A DNA stretch of 64,000 nucleotides from Onthophagus taurus (Eukaryota > Arthropoda > Insecta > Coleoptera > Scarabaeidae): NCBI RefSeq assembly GCF_036711975.1, contig NC_091972.1, positions 37,267,001 to 37,331,000 of the forward strand. The letters are read 5' to 3'. Shown piece by piece: positions 1 through 10,245 of this stretch (positions are counted from its first letter, which is position 1; every line of letters begins with the position of its first letter). Below the pieces are notes generated by a model. It ran no database searches and had not been told where the DNA came from. It was given only the letters and a program-made list of their open reading frames with translations. The position numbers and the translations under genes were made by a program.

Positions 1-320
1 TTTTCGTGTTCGCAATTACGATAATAGTTTGCATTGAAATTATATTCTACGGATGAAATAATTGTTCGTAGTTCATTATAATGAAATTTCGTTATAATGA
101 AAAAAGTGCCATATAAACTGTGTTGAAGACATTTAGGTTCGCAATAACGACAATTTCGTTACATCGGTGTTCGTTATATAGACGGTTTCTTATAGAAGGG
201 TCATTTCTTTTAATTAAATAAATTCGTTATACAAAAGAAAAGTGAATTTGCATTTTTTTAAATTTTTTAAAAAGCCTACTGCCTTCTGGCAAGCATAACT
301 CGCGTCTATTTTTATTACAC
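1..320. other. AT-rich repeat-like stretch, no gene
   Basis: No coding frame is visible. Short motifs of the form TTCGTTATA recur (around 80-110 and 150-230). They resemble ends of pogo/Tigger-type elements, which often carry such motifs, but no inverted partner or target duplication is visible, so this is only a suggestion. Confidence 0.3.
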
Positions 321-324
321 ATGC

Positions 325-1340
325 ACAGGGTGGGCCAGATTGGACACTTTTAAAGGGAAACTCCTCTTTCTATGAGAGATAGAGGAAAAATGATATCAGT
401 GTCTGAGGCTCGATTTTTATAAGAAACTTAATGACGAAGAGCGCATATCGATATCTCTTACGGTTTCAGAGATACAGGCTGTTTTTCAAAAAAGTGCATT
501 TTTGAAAAGTCGCCATAACTCTTTTCTTATTGATAAATCTGCCTTTCTGTGAAAACAGTGGAATAAGTTAGCTTTCTCTCAAAGCAATATTTTAGTAGGT
601 ATTGACATAAAAATGATTTTTTTAAATGGAACACCCTATATATTTTTGCAAATTTGACGAGAGCATAAAATTTCTTTTCCAAAAATATAGCACATTTGAT
701 ATCTCGTTCAAGTCTTCTTTGAAATATACAACTTGGAAATTATTAAGATTTTCAATTGGGGCTTTGACGGCGCTTCGATAAATCAAATGCATTGTTCTTT
801 AATCTATCTGTCAAATTTTGATTCAAGTTGTAAGTGTTAGTGCTTATCATTAGAGTATTAGTTAGTTGTCATCAACTTTCAAAATAATGTCATATAAAAA
901 TTATGAAAAATGGGACATGATAGTTTGTTTTATACAAGCTGGGGAGAATGCACTCACTGTAGGAAATTTATATCATGAACGATATCCAGAGAGCCGGCAA
1001 CCTTTTAATGATATTTTTAGAAGATTATGATATATTCTCCAAACTAGCGGTCAATTCGAAAAGAAAAGATCAAAAACTTATACACCGAAAGAAGACGGGG
1101 AATTAGAAGAACCAAAGCTAGGTGGATTTTGAAAATATTCAGATTTGAGCCATACAGAACTAGCAAAGTCTCAAATTACCTCAGACCAGGAGATTTTGAA
1201 CGGCGCATGAATTTTTGCCAGTGGTTCTTGGGAAAATGTGACGAAGCAAGCAATTTATTTTTCTTTAAATTGTATTGGAGTCCAACAAAGAGAATACAAT
1301 TTTTTCCCCATCATGCGACTCTTTAAATATTTTTTTTTTG
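325..1340 (+). mobile_element. Decayed mariner-like element (DUF4817-type transposase relic)
   Basis: The left end ACAGGGTGGGCC at 325 has the shape of the ACAGGGTG termini seen on several other mariner relatives in this window. From 884 a frame reads NYEKWDMIVCF, then a YHERYPESRQPF motif, which is the DUF4817 helix-turn-helix signature of insect mariner-family transposases. A stop follows at about 1029. A second frame (1129-1326) has a DFERRMNFCQWFL segment that normally precedes the first catalytic Asp. The catalytic core and right terminus are not recognisable. It is a dead fragment; the right boundary is a guess. Confidence 0.55.
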
Positions 1341-1344
1341 TCGA

Positions 1345-1710
1345 ATGGTCATGTGTATAAACAGTTATTCATTTTTAAAGAGCTTTCCATTGATGTATCA
1401 TACATGTGCCAGAGGGTTGCATAGGGTAAACTACTCCCTTCTGCTTTTATTTAAAAATTACCCTATTTAAAACTGTTAGTTAAGATGTTGTCCTATTCGC
1501 CTAATAGCAAGCAACTCACAAATTCCAATAAATAATATAAACAGTACAATCATTATCCTAGGAATTCTATGTATACTTTGCAGAAAAGTCATAAGTTAGT
1601 CACAATTCTTTCTTCTAAAATAAGACACAGATGATATTTAAATATAGATTTATTAAAAATAATGCTTGTTTTTTGTTAAACTACACGTAATCACTTATAA
1701 TAGAAAGTTA
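1345..1710. other. No gene seen
   Basis: AT-rich sequence between the mariner relic and the Transib-like fragment. I see no coding frame, terminal repeat or tandem repeat here. Confidence 0.5.
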
Positions 1711-1714
1711 ATAA

Positions 1715-2165
1715 TTACTTATTTTAGTAAATCAATGGTTTCTGAATCTAAATCTAATTTGCTTTTTTTCTACAACATGTCCAATTGATGATATATAAGG
1801 ATCAGAGGTGTATTGTAATGTATTGAAAACATCTTGATTGGTGGCAATCCTTGAACATTTCCGAGCGTTATGTAATCATTATTTTTTGTAATCTTTATTT
1901 CTAGCTTCTTGTGCATCTTCTGAAAGTTGTCCTATTGCTAATACAGCATATTGTATGATGCTTTCACCGTGAATAAGTATTTTGTGTACTGAAGCTCTCC
2001 TGTAGTACCAGTTATAAAGCTCCATATAAAGTTCTGCTGTTTTATATGCGTATTCCTAAACTTTTTGGCATCTATAAAACCTTTAAATTAAATCTTCAGC
2101 TACTCCTATAATATCGGCTGTGCAAGAAGGATTAGAAAAGAATCTTCTAGTGTCTTATCGCAGTT
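1715..2165 (-). pseudogene. RAG1/Transib-family transposase fragment (C-terminal part)
   Basis: Read on the minus strand, the segment gives TRRFFSNPSCTADIIG, then NWYYRRASVHKILIHG, then IGQLSEDAQEARNKDYKK, then ARKCSR and YTSDPYISS. The same ordered blocks occur in the transposase relic at 30288-31633. They match RAG1-core features: the GNxARK block, the conserved acidic residue in the E-x-x-N-K block (EARNK here), and the AR-x-S tail. Two consecutive stops follow the DYKK block and further frame breaks are present, so the copy is dead. It differs from the 30-kb copy at many residues and so is probably a distinct, older family member. No CACTATG end is visible nearby. Confidence 0.6.
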
Positions 2166-2365
2166 GATTTCCCTTCTTTCGCAATTTTCGCCAATCGGTC
2201 TCAGCCATTCTATCAACATAGCTTCTCCAATCCCTTCTTCACTTTCTGATTATGCTTACAATATCTTTAATGCCACATATGTTTCTGATGTCTGCGCTAC
2301 GTTGTCTGGCTCTTAAAGTCTTAGGCGGTTATCACTCGTAGTGTTCTCATTTCAGCAGTCTGTCT
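2166..2365 (-). pseudogene. RTE-type LINE C-terminal fragment
   Basis: The minus strand contains a TAEMRTLRVITAK segment followed by RQRSADIRNICGIKDIV and later RLAKIAKEGN, with a stop and frame breaks in between. This is the tail region after the reverse transcriptase in RTE-like insect LINEs (T-L-R-x-I-x-x-K-T-x-R-D-R-x-R-N-x-x-I pattern). It is a fragment squeezed between the Transib-like relic and the next LINE. The family call rests on motif pattern only. Confidence 0.45.
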
Positions 2366-4264
2366 TCAAGTTTCTATTGCTGATTATGCAGATTTCCAGG
2401 TATTTGAATCTCATTATACCACCCAGTTATAATATCTTGTCTTGTTATTACCAAAATATCAGAGATGTTTGTACGAAGACACCTACTCTTCTGAATTCGT
2501 TGTGTGAGTCTTGTTTTTATGTTGTGGCCTTGTCGGAGACATGGCTATCCGATGATATTTTTGACGCTGAATTTTGTACCGATGATTGGATTACGTTTCG
2601 GAGGGATCGTAATTTAGCTGCGCATGGCCTGTCTAGGGGAGGTGGCGTCTTGATTTGTCTTAAGAACACCCTAAAAGCAACCCAGCTTGATCTCTCTGAT
2701 TTATCCAGAGTGGTACCAGTAATTGATGTGGTAGGAGTCAAGATTCAGGGTGTACGTGGGAAAATAATATTTGTATTTGTTTTATATATACCACCTTCTG
2801 TCACTTTTGATGCATTTGAACTATTTTTTGAGCGTTTAATTTGTTTGACTATCTGGCTAATGAATGCGTTGTTCTTCTTGGTGATTTTAATGTTCCTTCC
2901 TATCCTTCCATTGGTACCATATGACAGATTTAAAAGGACCTTAACAAATTTCCGACATTTCCATGATTTTCGTCAGTACAATTCAATTGTGAACACCAAC
3001 GATCGTTTACTTGATCTGATCTTTGCCAATATGAGCTGCGCAGTCACTCGTGATCTCGATCCGTTGCTTGCTGAGGATTCCCATCATCCCGCTTTAGCGG
3101 TTGTTCTGGATTATGCTCCCCAGGTTTCTATGTTTAAGCATCGTGCCCTACCCACCTATAACTTTAAGCGTGCAGACTATCCTTTGTTGTATCGGATGTT
3201 GGGTGACGTGAATTGGTCGGACCTGGATCGTATTGGAATGGTAGATGATGCATGCCGGCTTCTTTATAACAAGCTACACGATGTTTTTGATTTAACAGTG
3301 CCTAAAACTGTGAGAGATTCTACGAATCGTCGTTGGCCTGCTTGGTTCACGAAGGAGGTAAGGGATCGTATTCGCATGAAGGAGAATATGCGCGCAAGGT
3401 ATAAGCGTACTGGTTCACTGTATTGCCTGAATGAATTTAAACGCTACAGATGTCTATCGAAACACCTCATTACCGATGCATATAATGCGTACATGAACGA
3501 TGTAGAGCGATCTTTGATTTCTGATCCCAGTACCTTCTGGGCCTATGTTCGGTCACGGAAGGGCGGTACTCGCATTTCAGGCCTTATGACGAATGGAAAC
3601 CTGGAGTTCACTTCGGGTCGAAGTATTGTGGATGCTTTTGCTGATTATTTTGAGTCCGTTTATATTCAATCTGATCCTGTTTTTGTGGAGTCTGATTTCC
3701 CCAATCATAGTCTTTGTTTGTCAGCTTCAGCTTGGAGGAGGTTGAGAATGCGTTGAAGCGTACAAAGAATACTCTTACTGCTGGAGTTGATGGGATACCG
3801 AGCTTTTCATTGCTTTCGATTTTCAATCTGGTCCTGTCTACTTCTACCTTTTCGTCGTTATGGAAGGAGTCATACGTCTGTCCAATTTTGAAGAAGTTCA
3901 ACCCTGCTAAGATTGTGAATTACAGACCTATATCGCTGCTGTGTGGTTTCTCGAAGACTTTAGAAGCGTTCTTTTCAAGCACATCTCATATCATTTAAGC
4001 AAGTACATAAGCCCAGTCCAACACGGATTTGTTTGTGGTCGATCCACTGTCACCAATCTGACATGCTTTGCCCAATTTGTTGCTGATGTAATCGACGCTA
4101 GAGGGCAGGTAGATGCTGTGTATCTCGACTTTCGGAAGGCGTTTGATCAGCTGGATCACTTTATCTTATTGAAAAAGCTGAGTAACTTTGGATTAAGTGC
4201 CCCACTGTTGTCGTTAATGAAATCTTATTTGCTAGGTCGGCAGCAGTTTGTTAATTACGGCGAC

Positions 4265-4423
4265 TTCACTTCCAGAGGATTTTCTCCAACTTCAGGGGTT
4301 CCCCAGGGATACATTGCTGTTCCTGGCTTTTATTAATGCTCGGTTACGTCATTAATAAAAGCCAGGAACAGCAATGGATCCCTGGGGAACCCCCGAAGTT
4401 GGAGAAAATCCTCTGGAAGTGAA
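4265..4423. repeat. 74-bp-arm palindrome inside LINE reverse transcriptase
   Basis: Left arm 4265-4338 and right arm 4350-4423 are near-perfect reverse complements around an 11-base spacer. The arm is itself reverse transcriptase coding sequence (it includes the SGVPQG block), so the right arm is an inverted copy of the left. It has displaced the segment that should lie between this block and the FADD motif. Confidence 0.85.
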
Positions 4424-5357
4424 TCTTGGATTGTGAGAAGCCGCTATTCGCTGATGATTTGAAGTTATTCTCGGCTGTTGGGGAACTCGGCGATTGTGAA
4501 CGCTTGCAGGAAAACCTGATTCGTGTTGAGCATTGGTGCCTTAGCAACCGTTTATCACTTAATATTTCTAAATGTTTTACCATGACATTTTCTAAAAAAT
4601 GAAACACAATTGACTGTGCATATTACTTGGCCAATCAACCGTTGATGTCCGAACGTAAGTGCTCTGACCTTGGGATGCTGTTTGACAGTGGACTGACTTT
4701 TAACGAACACATTCTTAACTTAGTTGTTAATTGTTATAAAATTTACGGGTTTATTGTTCGGAACTGTAAGGGTCTGTCCATCAGATGTTTATGTACGTTG
4801 TATTTTGCGTTGATTAGATCGCGGTTAGAGTATGCGGTAATTGTTTGGTATCCGTTCTATCAATTTTACGCGAATGCGCTTGAATCTATACGCCTAGGGG
4901 TGCAGATTACGCGTTTCTCCTTTCGCGGTTTGGTTTTCTTTCACTACAACAGCGCAGAGTTGTTTACATAGTTAAATTTATTCATAAACTGTTGCATTAT
5001 GATATTGATTGCGGTTGGTTGTTGGAAAGGTTATCCTTTCTTGTACCGCGTCTCAACGCACGCTGTCCCCTCACGTTCTATAATTGCCGTAGTAATAGTA
5101 ACACTTTACGAAAATCTCCTGTCTCGTTAATGTCCGATTACGGCAATCAGATTTCGTCGCATTGCGATATGTTTTTTGATTCCTTGAACACGGTGGTTGC
5201 GGTAACTTTGGATCATTTCGGCATGCAGTAGATTGTTAATAGCTATGATTACGATTAGTTTATTAGGTTATATTAGTTTGTATTTTTGCTTATACCTATA
5301 TCTTTTTCATTTTGTTAATTTAAATATTGTGATGTTATAAATTTTTTTCCTGTATCC

Positions 5358-5378
5358 TATTATTATTATTATTATTAT
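5358..5378 (+). repeat. (TTA)n microsatellite
   Basis: Short run of TAT/ATT triplets directly after the LINE coding remnants. It is compatible with the simple-repeat 3' tail many non-LTR elements carry. Confidence 0.7.
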
Positions 5379-5599
5379 CTGTTCCACACTTTGATTGTAT
5401 ATCGCTAATTTGCAACTTCTTGGCTCTCTAGACTCTAGAGATTAAATTCAGTCTCTAAAGTCTAGAAACTGCAAGGCCAACCATGTTTTTGAGTTGAAAT
5501 GGTCTGCATAACGATTTGATGATATCAGTGATGGGCGCTGGGTAAATACCCGGCGGGTAGGTATTTATAAAATGGGTATTTATCTGGGTACTTACCCCG

Positions 5600-5742
5600 G
5601 CTCAGGGTAAATACCCAAACAGTACATATAAAAGTGATACAAGTAAAAATATAACAGATTCGGACAAAAATGTAGAGGAACATGATGAAATGAGCGTTGA
5701 AGACGAGGAATTGTCAACGATCGAAGACGTATTATTATCAGG
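5600..5742 (+). pseudogene. Possible first-exon remnant of the hAT element
   Basis: An open plus-strand frame of about 45 codons is strongly acidic (NITDSDKNVEEHDEMSVEDE) and ends at a sequence resembling a splice donor (CAG|GTAACC). Acidic N-termini are common before hAT transposase zinc fingers, but nothing here is diagnostic. The following DNA is an inverted LINE fragment. Confidence 0.25.
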
Positions 5743-5744
5743 TA

Positions 5745-6120
5745 ACCACTGCTCATTCTACATTCTTGCGACGATGATCCGCACAGTTCCACTTGAGCTT
5801 TGCCACAATGTCTTCATTTCGTATGTGGTCCCTTAGGGTTACACCCAGCATCGACCTCTCCATCTTTCTTTGCGTTACTTTGAGCCTCCTGGTAATGGCC
5901 ACCGTTAATGTTAAAGTTGCGGAACCGTATGTCATAACCAAAGGAAGCACGCATTGATTGAAAACCTTTCTTTTCAAATATACAGGAATATCTCTCATGA
6001 AGATGTCTCTAAGTTTCCTGTAGGCAGCCCATGCGAGTATCATCCTTCTGTTTAGTTCGCTTGTTTGATTATTATCTCTCGATACACGAACCTCATGGCC
6101 AAGATATATGGCTGCGATGC
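5745..6120 (-). pseudogene. RTE-type LINE fragment (post-RT region)
   Basis: The minus-strand frame reads IYLGHEVRVSRDNNQTSELN, then LAWAAYRKLRDIFMRDIP, VFNQCVLPLVMTYGSATLTL, and MERSMLGVTLRDHIRNEDIV. These are the ordered blocks C-terminal to the reverse transcriptase in RTE-like insect LINEs. The fragment starts abruptly at about 6117, where a plus-strand RTE tail begins head-to-head. It could belong with the minus-strand RT piece at 9895-10245, being the next part of the protein in the right order, separated by later insertions. Confidence 0.7.
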
Positions 6121-6425
6121 GAACCAACAGAGATGAGTACTTTAAGAACAATAGTGGAAAAGACAAGAAGAGATAGAGTAAGGAACAAAATTGTAAAAGA
6201 ATTTTGTGGACTCGGAGATATCATGAGATTTGCTAGGGGAAAAATAAAAAAAATTAATGAATACTTCCAAAGAATGGAAGAAACCTGGCTAATTAAGACA
6301 GCAAGAGACCAAAGATTAGCTAAGAGATCCCGGAAGACCAGGAAGTTGGATTTCCAGCTCTAATGAAACATCATGAATGATGCGTAAAAAACAGGTTACA
6401 ACCTGAATAAAAGAAGAAGAATAAT
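6121..6425 (+). pseudogene. RTE-type LINE 3' end with AAG-rich tail
   Basis: The plus-strand frame has LRTIVEKTRRDRVRNKIVKE, then a region with KTARDQRLAKRSRKTRK and a stop at 6361-6363. The 3' sequence ends in an AAGAAGAAG-type tail (about 6403-6425), the usual end of this LINE group. It is a different subfamily from the minus-strand fragment it abuts, so this is a separate 5'-truncated insertion. Confidence 0.6.
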
Positions 6426-6702
6426 AAGATCTTAAACGAGAACTACTTAATTTTCAATTGGAAATCAACAATCTCATGGATCTTGGATTTGATGGAAGTG
6501 CAATATGACTAGAAAAGAATCAAACAACAAGAATTAATGAAGCACAAAAACTGAATTTAGTCATTAATATTAGACTGATACTCAATTTAGGACATTCAAA
6601 GTTGTTTTTCAAGCATTAAAGAAATCGTTAAATATTTTCGAAAAGTATTATGTAAAGGAGAATGGTCGGTAGTGAAAATATAAACTTTTCCGAAATATAT
6701 GT
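6426..6702. other. No gene seen
   Basis: AT-rich sequence between the RTE tail and the snapback element. No recognisable frame or repeat. Confidence 0.4.
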
Positions 6703-7414
6703 ACAGGGTGTCCCACGATGAACTGCGGCGATCGATATAGGAGAAACTATGAGTAGTATCTTTCTGAAAATTTGTAGGCGCACTTAAGTCGATATGCCCA
6801 ACTCACCTAAAATATTTTCAAGACTGTCGCACTTCCGGTTATACCGGAAGTAGACAACAACTTCGTTATTTTAAATGGAACCACCTATATATTATTACAT
6901 ATTTAGATTCTACATCCGATTTTAATTAACTTTTACTTAAACATCTTATATAAAATTCTTACCCGTTTCTGAAATATTTACAAATTTATGTAAAAAAATT
7001 ACCTATGCAGGCTTGTATGTTATGTGTATTTCTGCTAACACTGTTAAGTATTTGTTATATCTGATGAAAGGAATTTGAAGAAGAGACTATAGCTTAACTT
7101 TTGGTAACTCATATGTTGTCCTACTACATACAGGGTGTTCAAAAAAAGCTGCCAAATATTTATATAAGAAAAAGCGAAAAACTCAAAAAAATTAAATGGA
7201 AACCATATATTTTTTTAATTGTATCTGAATCTACATTAAAAATAAAGGTAACTTTATGTAAGGTTCCCTATATCTAACTATCGCCGTTTCTTTGTAATTT
7301 TCGTTTTAAATAGTTTAAGATTATTCAAAACAATTTTGTGTCAAAGACGGCCATGACTACCGAGAAACAAATGAAGGTAACACAAATGTCATTATATCAT
7401 TTATAAAATTCACT

Positions 7415-7612
7415 ATGCCCGCACGTTTAAATTATACTAATGAAGATTATCTAAATCTATTTATTATTTATGGAGAATGTAACAAAGTTTTAACAAGAAC
7501 ATGCGATACATTTGCTGCTCGATATCCGCGAAAACGGAAACCATCCCCGAATACCTTAAAACAAATAATTCATAACTTCAACATTTTAAACAATCTCCCG
7601 AGAAACAAATGA
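7415..7612 (+). pseudogene. Inverted copy of the mariner transposase N-terminus
   Basis: A 65-codon frame starting MPARLNYTNEDYLNLFII is the DUF4817-type DNA-binding start. The same sequence occurs on the minus strand from 8806 as the true N-terminus of the transposase. This copy is just the other arm of the inverted repeat and ends as the arm ends. Confidence 0.75.
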
Positions 7613-7675
7613 AAGTATGACAAATTATGTATCAAGTAATTTGTATTTAACGTACTAAGTATGAGAAAACTAACT

Positions 7676-8806
7676 CTACTTTAATAAATGTTCAAAATTT
7701 TTCCCTTGAACTTCTAAACATTTTTCGCATCGCAAGATGACTTGTTGATGGGTAGCCTTTCTCAAAAAATCTGGATTTAAGTTATTGAACGCATTTCGCA
7801 CTCTTTCCATACAATTTTCCTGAGTGGTCAATGTCGTGCTATAAACTTGATTTTTGATAGTACCCCATATAAAGTAATCTAAAACCGACAAATCAGGTGA
7901 TCTAGGTGGCCACAAGAAAGGTCCATTATTAGCAATCCATTGGCCATTAAATATATTTTCGAGGAAATTGCTAACTAAATAGCCGTTGTGCGGAGGCGCT
8001 CCATCGTGTTGGTAAAAAATTTGTGTTAATTCAACCAGAGGTAAATTTTCTAAATAATTAGTATCAAAATTTCATAAAATGTTTAAATATCTTTCGCCTA
8101 GAAAAAAATTAATTGCAGCAATTAAAATTAATTGTAAATTATTCGTTATACCAATTATTTCTTAATTATTTACCATTTAGATTTTCCTCATAAAAATGCA
8201 ACGCTACTACTCTATCGTTTCTTATAGCGCAGTAGACATTGAATTGCCAGCTTCCTTGAAAATTACTCGTCGTAAATTTGTGAGGATTAGAATCACTCCA
8301 ATAATGCGAATTATGTCTATTAAACAAACCATTTTTGGTAAATTTTGCCTCGTCAGACCAAATAATATTGTCCAAAAATTGATTATTTCCATAGTGTTCA
8401 GTTAAAATAAATTCACAAAAATTCACTCTTCTTGCGAAGTCAGTATCTCTTAAATGTTGCACTATGGAAATTGAATACGGATGATACTTATGTTTTTTCA
8501 AAATTCTGTGGATTGAGCTTTTGGAAAGTCCAGATTCTTTTGAAACTTGTCCGAGAGATATTGTCGGATATGCATTGAAATATCCTAAAACAGCGATTTC
8601 CACATTTTCATTATCTACAATAGGCTTCAACCATGTGTCTTGAAGTTATAAATTATTTGTTTCAAGGTATTCGGGGATGGTTTCCGTTTTTGCGGATATC
8701 GAGCAGCAAATGTATCGCATGTTCTTGTTAAAACTTTGTTACATTCTCCATAGATAATAAATAGATTTAGATAATCTTCATTAGTATAATTTAAACGTGC
8801 GGGCAT
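7676..8806 (-). pseudogene. Mariner-family transposase (DD41D), frameshifted
   Basis: The coding order on the minus strand is the DUF4817 start at 8806, a helix-turn-helix (SLGQVSKESGLSKSSIHRIL), and the first catalytic Asp in IIWSDEAKFT. After a frame break near 8160-8170 comes the second Asp in YQHDGAPPHN, then PRSPDLSVLDYFIWG with the third Asp. I count 41 residues between the second and third Asp, the spacing of the rosa-type DD41D group. Length and motifs are close to complete, but breaks near 8640 and 8165 and in 7916-8165 mean no continuous protein is left. Confidence 0.75.
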
Positions 8807-9534
8807 AGTGAATTTTATAAATGATATAATGACATTTGTGTTACCTTCATTTGTTTCTCGGTAGTCATGGCCGTCTTTGACACAAAATTGTTTTGAATAA
8901 TCTTAAACTATTTAAAACGAAAATTACAAAGAAACGGCGATAGTTAGATATAGGGAACCTTACATAAAGTTACCTTTATTTTTAATGTAGATTCAGATAC
9001 AATTAAAAAAATATATGGTTTCCATTTAATTTTTTTGAGTTTTTCGCTTTTTCTTATATAAATATTTGGCAGCTTTTTTTGAACACCCTGTATGTAGTAG
9101 GACAACATATGAGCTACCAAAAGTTAAGCTATAGTCTCTTCTTCAAATTCCTTTCATCAGATATAACAAATACTTAACAGTGTTAGCAGAAATACACATA
9201 ACATACAAGCCTGCATAGGTAATTTTTTTACATAAATTTGTAAATATTTCAGAAACGGGTAAGAATTTTATATAAGATGTTTAAGTAAAAGTTAATTAAA
9301 ATCGGACGTAGAATCTAAATATGTAATAATATATAGGTGGTTCCATTTAAAATAACGAAGTTGTTGTCTACTTCCGGTATAACCGGAAGTGCGACAATCT
9401 TGAAAATATTTTAGGTGAGTTGGGCATATCGACATAAGTGCACCTACAAATTTTCAGAAAGATACTACTCATAGTTTCTCCTATATCGATCGACGCAGTT
9501 CGTCGTGTACACTTAAAGCTAATAACACCAGGAA

Positions 9535-9890
9535 TGTGTATAAATTTGTTAGACAGTTAAGACAAAGGCACAAATCGCACGTAGCTCTATGCTGAGATGG
9601 AACAGGAAAAATAATATGTGATAGTGAAATGAATGACATTTAGAAAAATTATTTCCAAAACCTGTTAAGCATAGAAACTGATTTGGAAATAGACAGCAGT
9701 CCGTCACGCCAAAGAAAGGATAGTGTCATGGAACCTATATCAATTAGTGAGGTTTGAAACGCAATCACTGCGTCAAAACATGGAAAGGCATCAGGGATTA
9801 ATGACATACCATCGAAAGTATTCAAGATAGAAGTATTCATTATCACCAATATTGATGTTAGAGCTTGGAACAAGATTTGTCCTAAATTTT
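9535..9890 (+). pseudogene. RTE-type LINE fragment (N-terminal RT side)
   Basis: The plus strand reads FVRQLRQRHKSH, KIICDSEMNDI, PISISEV and then ITASKHGKASGINDIPSKVF, which is the stretch just before RTE reverse transcriptase (D-G-x-I, P-x-S-x-x-E-V, K-x-G-K-A-x-G-x-D-x-I-P). Stops interrupt it. It meets a minus-strand RT fragment at about 9890, an inverted junction. Confidence 0.55.
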
Positions 9891-9894
9891 GTTG

Positions 9895-10245
9895 ATATTT
9901 AGCCCAACTCTTGCACACGCCTCCTGTATACGTTCAGCATCAGTTTCATCTCTCCAAGACTATCCGAAATAAGGACTATATCGTTCGCGTAGCGCAAATT
10001 ACTTAGGTATTGCCATCAATGTTTATACCTTTTTGGGTCCAATCCAGTTGTTTAAATGCACTCTCCAGGACTGTGATGAACAATTTGGGTTCAACATAAT
10101 ATTGCCTTGTCTTACCCCACGCCCAATGAGTATTCGGTCAGTACTTTCATGCAATTTTACCGTCACTGTAGGAATCCTTTAAATGTAATAAATAAGTTTG
10201 GTGTATCGATAATGGACTCTGCATTCTTGAAGTACTTGCAAAACT
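9895..10245 (-). pseudogene. RTE-type LINE fragment (RT palm)
   Basis: The minus strand reads LHESTDRILIGRGVRQGNIM near 10150, which is the RTE block usually written G-R-G-V-R-Q-G-D. It continues to SWRDETDAERIQEACARVGL near 9930. Its catalytic palm block is degraded. Its natural continuation is the minus-strand fragment at 5745-6120, so the two may be halves of one copy. Confidence 0.55.

Larger units (their letters stand above)
2400..5380 (+). mobile_element. Jockey/CR1-like non-LTR retrotransposon, broken
   Basis: An apurinic endonuclease domain starts near 2430 (YYQNIRD, ALSETWL, RGGGVLI; GDFN is seen near 2880 after a frameshift). A linker follows, then reverse transcriptase: NYRPISLL at about 3918, VYLDFRKAFDQLDH at 4119-4160, SGVPQG at about 4297, FADDLKLFS at about 4453, and a C-terminal part with DLGMLFDSGLTFNEHI. 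The strand is plus throughout, but the frame changes near 2860, 3720, 3950, 4340 and 4600, and stops are present. The stretch between SGVPQG and FADD is replaced by an inverted duplication (4265-4423). A TTA microsatellite at 5358-5378 may be the 3' tail. Long dead. Confidence 0.8.
7131..9090. mobile_element. DD41D mariner-like element with long inverted repeats
   Basis: The left end is CAGGGTGTTCAAAAAAAGCT at 7131 and its reverse complement ends at 9090. TA dinucleotides sit on both sides (7129-7130, 9091-9092). The inverted arms run about 480 bp (7131-7607 and 8640-9090) and are nearly identical. They extend into the coding region, so the first 60 or so transposase codons are present twice, in opposite orientations. 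The unique centre holds the rest of the transposase on the minus strand. Confidence 0.8.
6703..9513. mobile_element. Snapback (fully palindromic) mariner-type element, split at its dyad by a second mariner
   Basis: Left arm 6703-7130 starts ACAGGGTGTCCCACGATGAA. Right arm 9091-9513 is its reverse complement and stays highly similar all along; both arms share a CTTCCGGTTATACCGGAAGT hairpin and the TTTAAATGGAACCACC block. With the inner element removed, the arms meet directly at CTACTACATATGTAGTAG, so there is no loop and no coding sequence. The right tip is worn (GTGTACACGACG against GTGTCCCACGATG). It is a noncoding element of about 850 bp probably mobilised by a mariner-type transposase. Confidence 0.75.

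Noticed and set aside
2341..2420. ATG at 2341 as start of the LINE protein
   Set aside because: The first bases belong, on the other strand, to an RTE fragment; endonuclease homology starts only at about 2430.
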